Origin: Anaerolineae bacterium
GTDB taxonomy: Bacteria > Chloroflexota > Anaerolineae > Anaerolineales > UBA4823
Direction: 5' to 3'
NCBI GenBank assembly: GCA_030622805.1
Contig: JAUXFR010000036.1
Span: 1-8,774, forward strand
DNA: 8,774 bases
Shown in pieces: positions 6,193-8,774 of this stretch. Below the pieces are notes generated by a model. It saw nothing but the letters and a program-made list of their open reading frames with translations, was not told the origin of the DNA and ran no database searches. Made by a program: the position numbers and the translations under genes. Each line of letters opens with the position of its first letter. Positions within the stretch are counted from its first letter, which is position 1.

Positions 6193-7034
6193 TCCAAAAA
6201 CCTTCTGTCCCAGCACGAATATTGTATTATGTCATCCTGGTCGTCGTTGCGATCATTGCCTTTTATCCGCTCTGGTTCGCGATTTTAGCCTCTGGAAGAG
6301 AAGGCAGTAGGCTTTACGCGCTGAACCTTCCAGGGATGTTCTTCCCGACTGAATGGACTTGGGAAAACTATCGCGTGATGCTTTTCGATAAACCCTTCCT
6401 GAGGTGGCTTCTTAATAGTTTAAAAGTGGCAAGCATAACGACCATCGCATCTTTGTTGATTTGTACATCGGCAGCTTTTGCCTTCTCGCGTTTCCGCTTT
6501 TGGGGAAGAGAGTTTGGTTTGATCTTCATGCTCGGGATCCAGGCATTTCCTGGGTTGCTCTCACTGGTCGCCATCGCACAACTGCTTACTGCAATGGGGC
6601 TGTATGGCAGTCACGTGGGATTAATTATGGCATACACCACCGGCACGTTGGTCTTTTCCACATGGAATCTCAAGGGTTACTTTGACACGATACCTATCGA
6701 CCTCGAAGAAGCCGGTATGATCGATGGTGCATCGCCGGTCCAATCTTTTCTATTAATCGCACTGCCGCTAGCAAAACCGGCTTTGGCGGTCACCGCGCTG
6801 CTGGGTTTCATGGCGGGATGGGGTGACTTTGTTTTCGCCAGCGTACTGGTCCCAGCACCTGATGAAATGAAGCTTGCGGTACCTGCCCTTTATGGGTTGG
6901 CGAATCAGGCCGCGGTTCCCTGGGGATACTTCGCAGCTGGTGCTGTGATCGTTGTGATCCCAACATTGATTGTCTTCCTTTACTTACAGCAATATCTAGA
7001 ATCTGGGCTAACCCTTGGAGGTGTGAAAGGTTAG
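6189..7034 (+). CDS. MalG-type sugar ABC transporter permease
   Basis: A 281-residue inner-membrane permease, normal length for MalG-type CUT1 proteins. The first membrane segment (about 11-33) leads into the exported LPGMFFPTEWTWENYRVML, the usual 'P...TLENY' element. The core segments follow at about 78-99, 108-135, 143-160, 187-215 and 246-266. The EAA loop reads DLEEAGMIDGAS (171-182) and then ALPLAKPALA (191-200), which should contact the ATPase subunit. The ATG overlaps the malF-like TGA (ATGA), the usual arrangement for a partner pair. Its own TAG shares one base with the GTG start of the GH13 gene. It would form the import channel with the MalF-type protein; the binding protein and ATPase must be encoded elsewhere. 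Confidence 0.94.
   Translation: MIQKPSVPARILYYVILVVVAIIAFYPLWFAILASGREGSRLYALNLPGMFFPTEWTWENYRVMLFDKPFLRWLLNSLKVASITTIASLLICTSAAFAFSRFRFWGREFGLIFMLGIQAFPGLLSLVAIAQLLTAMGLYGSHVGLIMAYTTGTLVFSTWNLKGYFDTIPIDLEEAGMIDGASPVQSFLLIALPLAKPALAVTALLGFMAGWGDFVFASVLVPAPDEMKLAVPALYGLANQAAVPWGYFAAGAVIVVIPTLIVFLYLQQYLESGLTLGGVKG
7017..7023 (+). promoter_or_regulatory. Ribosome binding site of GH13 gene
   Basis: GGAGGTG lies in the last codons of the malG-like gene, 10 bases before the GTG at 7034. An ATG at 7038 is out of frame and stops after a few codons, so the GTG overlapping the malG-like TAG (TAGTG) is the best start. Confidence 0.65.
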
Positions 7035-8774
7035 TGGATGATTTTATTTTTGGCACCTTAGCTACCGATGCCAGGCGGTTAACGTATGAGCACGCTCTGA
7101 GGGCAGGTGTTACACATCGCAGCGCCCGGCACCCGCGCGACCCTTTGCCTGAAGATCCAGTCCAAATTGAACTGACGGTAGGCCCGGAACACTTTTGTGA
7201 CCGGGCCTGGATCTATTTGTCAACAGACGGCTTGGATCCCGTCGGGGATCATGGAGCAGCCATTCACGGGCAGGCTATTCCCATGGAGCAGGTAGACGTA
7301 ATCTGGGACAATCTGGAGTGGGGATACAGACGGCGTTTCCGGGCGATGATCCCAGAGCAGCCAGAAGGCACGGTAGTGCGTTATTACGTGACTGCTTGCG
7401 ATACGTCTGGGAATGAGGTGCAATCAGATGGGGGTGCATATTATGCCTACTTTGTTGCCAATGATCCAACACCTGACTGGACATATGATGCGATCGTTTA
7501 CCAAATTTTTGTCGATCGTTTCTATCCAGGAGATGCTCAAGACTGGAAGAATCCGGACACACCGTCCGGTTTTTATGGTGGTACTTTACGAGGCATACAT
7601 GAAAAACTGGATGATATCATTGAGCTGGGCGTCAACACCCTGTGGCTATCTCCCATATTCCCCAGCCCTTCACATCACGGATATGATGCCACAGATTATT
7701 TTGACATCGAACCGCGTCTTGGCTCAAAAGAAGATCTGAAGGATTTGATCGATACAGCGCATGCGAGAGGCTTGCGTATTTTACTGGATTTTGTTCCTAA
7801 CCATTGGTCTTTTCTGCATCCAAATTTCCAGTCAGCCATCAAGGATAAGAACAGCGAGCAGGTGAGCTGGTACAATTTTCAATCCTGGCCGGGGCAATAT
7901 GAATCATTTTTTAGTGTAAAAAGCCTGCCGAAGATTAACCTGCGTAATTCAGAAGCGCGTGAGCATATCCTGGAAGCCGTCAAATACTGGCTGGATTTTG
8001 GCGTGGATGGCTTCCGGTTGGATTATGCTGTTGGTCCCACACGTGATTTCTGGGCCGATTTCCGCAAAATTACACGTGAAGCGAAACCTGATTGCTGGAC
8101 ATTTGGCGAGGTCGTTGAACCGCCCGATTCACAGCTTTCTTTCCAGGGTTTGATCGATGGTTGTCTGGATTTTATCCTGTTGGAGGCCCTTCGTCTGACA
8201 TTTGCCTTTCGTCGTTGGGATGCCTCGCAGTTCACCTCCTTCCTGGACCGACATGAAGCTTATTTTCCTCCAGATTTCTCACGCCCATCTTTCCTGGATA
8301 ACCATGACATGAATCGCTTCTTATGGGTTGCTCGAGGGGACAAACGTTTGCTTAAGCTGGCTGCCCTCTGCCAATTTACACTTGCTGGAGCACCGGTTAT
8401 TTATTACGGCACGGAAGTAGGATTGTCACAGTTAAGGGATACTCGACAGGATGGGAAAGGCATCCTTGAAGAATCACGACTACCTATGCTATGGGGGGAT
8501 GACCAGGACGGCGAGCTGTTGGAATACTATAAGAAATTAATTAAACTTCGACAACAGGAGCGTGGTCTGAGGTATGGGGCTCGACAAACAGTCAACATCC
8601 ATAAAGATATCCTGGCTTATGAGCGCCGGTACGACGATCGTTCGTTGCTGATATTGATGAACCTCACAGAAGGTGAGACGATTATAGACCTGGATGGTTC
8701 CTGGAACCAGATGCTGATCGCTACGCAGCCTTGTTCACTGGAATATCGATCAGGAAGGTGTCACATATCCTTGC
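7034..8774 (+). CDS. GH13 alpha-amylase family glycosidase (neopullulanase/cyclomaltodextrinase-like), 3' end beyond window
   Basis: 580 codons are visible without a stop. No signal peptide is seen, so it should act in the cytoplasm on imported alpha-glucans. Residues 1-145 form a beta-rich N-terminal domain resembling those of cyclomaltodextrinases and neopullulanases (inference). The catalytic barrel starts at AIVYQIFVDRF (153-163). Conserved regions are DFVPNH (252-257), LPKIN (298-302), GFRLDYA (326-332) with nucleophile D330, FGEVVE (357-362) with acid/base E359, and FLDNHD (420-425) with D425. LPKIN corresponds to the MPKLN region-V signature of the neopullulanase group, although DFVPNH is more like oligo-1,6- and alpha-glucosidases. 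A C-terminal beta domain follows LRQQERG. Family members of this type are about 580-600 residues, so only a short end is missing. The GTG start shares one base with the malG-like stop, tying it to the importer. Exact specificity (maltodextrin, cyclodextrin, pullulan, trehalose-type) cannot be read from sequence. Confidence 0.92.
   Translation, partial: MDDFIFGTLATDARRLTYEHALRAGVTHRSARHPRDPLPEDPVQIELTVGPEHFCDRAWIYLSTDGLDPVGDHGAAIHGQAIPMEQVDVIWDNLEWGYRRRFRAMIPEQPEGTVVRYYVTACDTSGNEVQSDGGAYYAYFVANDPTPDWTYDAIVYQIFVDRFYPGDAQDWKNPDTPSGFYGGTLRGIHEKLDDIIELGVNTLWLSPIFPSPSHHGYDATDYFDIEPRLGSKEDLKDLIDTAHARGLRILLDFVPNHWSFLHPNFQSAIKDKNSEQVSWYNFQSWPGQYESFFSVKSLPKINLRNSEAREHILEAVKYWLDFGVDGFRLDYAVGPTRDFWADFRKITREAKPDCWTFGEVVEPPDSQLSFQGLIDGCLDFILLEALRLTFAFRRWDASQFTSFLDRHEAYFPPDFSRPSFLDNHDMNRFLWVARGDKRLLKLAALCQFTLAGAPVIYYGTEVGLSQLRDTRQDGKGILEESRLPMLWGDDQDGELLEYYKKLIKLRQQERGLRYGARQTVNIHKDILAYERRYDDRSLLILMNLTEGETIIDLDGSWNQMLIATQPCSLEYRSGRCHISL

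Noticed and set aside
7413..7739. 108-codon + strand frame inside the GH13 gene
   Set aside because: It is in a different frame from the catalytic-domain reading, which carries all four GH13 conserved regions.

Overview
The window reads as an ordinary bacterial chromosome segment of moderate GC, most plausibly from the Chloroflexota (Anaerolineae-like). That guess rests mainly on the membrane-anchored protein at 1188-3548, whose threonine/proline 'TPTPT' stalk and tail are a common style in that group, together with a sugar ABC importer plus GH13 operon. It is inference, not a phylogenetic result. No RNA genes, CRISPR arrays, insertion sequences or phage genes were seen.

Layout: two divergent gene blocks are separated by a 508-bp AT-rich intergenic region (4467-4974). 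The minus-strand block, read right to left, has four genes: a DapA/NAL-superfamily aldolase or lyase (3552-4466), a 786-residue anchored extracytoplasmic protein with TPR-like and FG-GAP-like elements (1188-3548), a LipM/LplA-family lipoyl-attachment enzyme (337-1191) and a DUF503/YlxP-family protein (45-332). Gaps between them are 3, -4 and 4 nt, so they are very likely one transcript. None of the four starts has a recognisable Shine-Dalgarno site, and the first has a TATAAT box so close to its ATG that the mRNA may be leaderless.

The plus-strand block has a MalF-type permease (4975-6192), a MalG-type permease (6189-7034) and a GH13 alpha-glucan hydrolase (7034 to beyond the right edge). All three are overlapped or tightly coupled and each has a Shine-Dalgarno site. 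Together they look like a maltodextrin or other alpha-glucan uptake and intracellular breakdown operon. The substrate-binding protein, the ATPase and any regulator are not in the window. A good sigma70-type promoter lies about 370 nt upstream of malF, implying a long leader with a second, apparently unused, strong Shine-Dalgarno-like site.

No clearly new system is evident. The points most worth a second look are the modular anchored protein with two CX5C pairs, the possible leaderless start, the Shine-Dalgarno contrast between the two operons, and the long malF leader.
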